From NCBI GenBank assembly GCA_019693395.1, contig JAAMXP010001294.1, positions 1 through 10,067 of the forward strand: a DNA stretch of 10,067 bases, written 5' to 3'. The DNA comes from Ettlia oleoabundans. Taxonomy: Eukaryota > Chlorophyta > Chlorophyceae > Chlamydomonadales. The notes under the pieces were generated by a model that saw nothing but the letters and a program-made list of their open reading frames with translations, had not been told where the DNA came from and did not search any database. The position numbers and the translations under genes are program-made. Below are positions 8,891 through 10,067 of the stretch, piece after piece (position 1 is the stretch's first letter; each line of letters opens with the position of its first letter).

Positions 8891-9258
8891 TGGGGATTCC
8901 CTTCCGGTCTGGGTGCGAACACGCCCAAAAAATATCGCAGTATTGTGTGAAGGGGTGGACTCCAGGCTTGCCACCCCATTCCGACCAATAACTGCGGGGT
9001 TCGGTGCTTTGTTTTGGATGGTGCCTGTGCCAGTCAACAACACACCTACATTCCCTGTCAATAAGAAAGCCGCACATTAGCATGCATCCATATGCCTAAC
9101 ACCCATCTTTCCGATGGCGGCTACTTGTCTGAGTCCTTCTGAGAGCAAATATATACAAGCCTAGAACCCAACACGAAGCCTCGGGTGTGAATCCTAACAG
9201 AAACAACCTCCAACGAAGTAAATTGAATTTACTGGGTGATGTTTCATATACCCAGCCG
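8891..9258. other. Intergenic stretch between the convergent genes
   Basis: Nothing recognisable was found between the 24-bp tandem and the PEX4 3' end signals. Short open frames exist on both strands but show no family features. Confidence 0.5.
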
Positions 9259-9276
9259 TTACAGTCACGTTCAAAC

Positions 9277-9281
9277 TTACA
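9277..9281 (-). terminator. TGTAA poly(A) signal, PEX4 (a second copy at 9259-9263)
   Basis: On the minus strand TGTAA occurs 165 nt after the PEX4 stop codon, and again 18 nt further on at 9263-9259. The pair is a reasonable 3' end for PEX4. If used, about 500-650 nt separate the 3' ends of the two convergent genes. Confidence 0.45.
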
Positions 9282-9445
9282 GATGAAAGGCCAGTGCACC
9301 ATGCCCAACCTGTCACGGTGATTTGCAAGGCGGCAATGGCTACTAGGAGGCCACATTTCATTTCTGACGTCACCCAATTTCACAGCCAGGCCAGATTTGG
9401 CGCAAAATGGATCAAGTCACCAATCTGCAACAATGCACATGAACC

Positions 9446-10000
9446 TCAGAAGGCGTCATCCACGGTCAACATCCGCGCCATGGAGTTGTAGCCGCGATAG
9501 TCGCCATTGCGAAGCAGGTTACCAGCATCGCAGTTGAGGGGACTGTCTGGTACTGAATCTGCAAGAGAGAACAAGCAAGTGAGGCTCAGAATCATTGCGG
9601 AACACTGACGAAGGTGCACCCATGAGTCAGCGGCTCACTGAAAGCCATCAATGCACTGGGGAGGGCAGCAAGCCATCAATTCCCTGGCCCTCCAGGCCAT
9701 CACTCACAGCGAACGTTTCTGCAGGAGCCACCCCTTCTACCTGCCTGACATGAGAGCCACTATTGCTTGACACACAGAATGCAGGGTCCAAGCAGGGCTC
9801 CATGCATTTTTTAAAATGTCTAGGCAAATCTCTCCCGTCTGCATTGCGTTTGAGCCGTGATGCGATTGCCTTGCAATGTTGCGCAATCTCTCCCGCAGCA
9901 GTGCGGGCAACAGTAGAACAGGAACAGCCTCACAGTTCACATCCAGTACATCTCGCCTGCCAATGAATATTTGGGTGGAAAATCTTTGTGCGGCACGTGA
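9446..10000 (-). CDS. PEX4: PEX4/UBC21-type peroxisomal ubiquitin-conjugating enzyme, 3' part only
   Basis: Exons on the minus strand, in transcript order: 10000-9957, 9838-9745, 9558-9446 (TGA at 9448-9446). They encode about 83 residues, the second half of the E2 fold; the first half lies past the window end. Seen: TKIFHPNIHWQ carries the E2 HPN motif. TGEICLDILKNAW carries the active-site cysteine (codon 9826-9824). SPAWTLHSVCQAIVALMS follows, then PDSPLNCDAGNLLRNGD and RGYNSMARM, and a short tail ending in DDAF. This matches plant PEX4 (UBC21) without gaps across both splice junctions. General UBC enzymes lack the NCD-GNLLR ending, which makes PEX4 the best call. Known: PEX4, held at the peroxisome by PEX22, mono-ubiquitinates the PEX5 receptor so it can be pulled back to the cytosol. 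Both complete introns start with GC on the coding strand. The exon at 10000 begins with two bases of a split codon, so another intron continues to the window edge. Confidence 0.93.
9559..9744 (-). other. Last PEX4 intron, GC-AG
   Basis: On the minus strand the junction is TGTCAG|GCAGGT ... TTCTCTCTTGCAG|AT, phase 1. The split codon becomes GAT, giving ALMS-D-SVPDSPLNCD, the same length as plant PEX4. The nearby GT donor (AG|GTAGAA, four bases later) is out of phase with this strong acceptor. It would need a poorer acceptor inside the exon and would lose the conserved PD before SPLNCD. Confidence 0.85.
9839..9956 (-). other. PEX4 intron between the HPN and active-site exons, GC-AG
   Basis: On the minus strand the junction is GGCAG|GCGAGA ... 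ATGCAG|ACG. It splits the E2 catalytic core between HPNIHWQ and TGEICLD in phase 0. No GT lies between the HPN codons and the junction, and the first GT downstream gives a frameshift or a stop. A GC donor is therefore the only simple reading. Confidence 0.85.
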
Positions 10001-10049
10001 CTGCATGACATGCAAGCAGAGTGCCAAGTTTGCCAGGTGGTGGAGCATG

Positions 10050-10067
10050 TTTTTTTGGGGGGGGGGG
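10050..10067. repeat. T7-G11 homopolymer tract at the window edge
   Basis: Seven T are followed by at least eleven G up to the last base. On the PEX4 coding strand this is a C11-A7 run inside an intron. A run cut off by the edge may mark an assembly break. Confidence 0.85.

Noticed and set aside
9737..10048. A 103-codon minus-strand open frame taken as one gene
   Set aside because: Only its last third is PEX4 coding sequence. The rest is read-through of introns, and the upstream exon (TKIFHPN) is in a different frame.

Overview
This window looks like eukaryotic nuclear DNA, most likely from a green alga (Chlorophyta). Three things point there. The two recognisable genes are intron-dense and most resemble the plant forms of their families. 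Their 3' ends carry TGTAA, the usual chlorophyte poly(A) signal. The DNA is moderately GC-rich, with many short dispersed repeats. I cannot name a species. No bacterial operon, CRISPR array, tRNA or rRNA gene was seen.

Layout. Positions 1-5088 hold no gene I can support. This stretch contains a compact inverted-repeat element (about 582-989, 80-82 nt arms almost identical), a cluster of the palindrome GTTATAAC (2801-3216), a dispersed repeat in two places (3357-3400 and 4859-4931), and small tandem repeats and hairpins. Positions 5155-8515 (+) carry a complete gene of 11 coding exons for a 407-residue WBP11/ELF5-family splicing-associated protein. It has a TATA-like box upstream and TGTAA signals downstream. 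Positions 9446-10000 (-) carry the last three exons seen of a PEX4-type peroxisomal ubiquitin-conjugating enzyme, whose 5' part lies beyond the window end. The two genes converge. Between them lie a diverged copy of the element's terminal repeat (8723-8814) and an exact 24-bp tandem duplication.

The two genes belong to unrelated pathways (pre-mRNA splicing; recycling of the PEX5 import receptor), so I infer no joint function. The most notable signal is splicing itself. Three of the 12 introns with both ends visible appear to use GC instead of GT as donor, including both complete introns of PEX4, and all three keep exonic AG before the cut and G at +5. I found no convincing new multi-gene system; the second-look items are these introns, the inverted-repeat element, an intronic 21-bp hairpin, and a possible premature 3' end inside intron 6 of the WBP11 gene.
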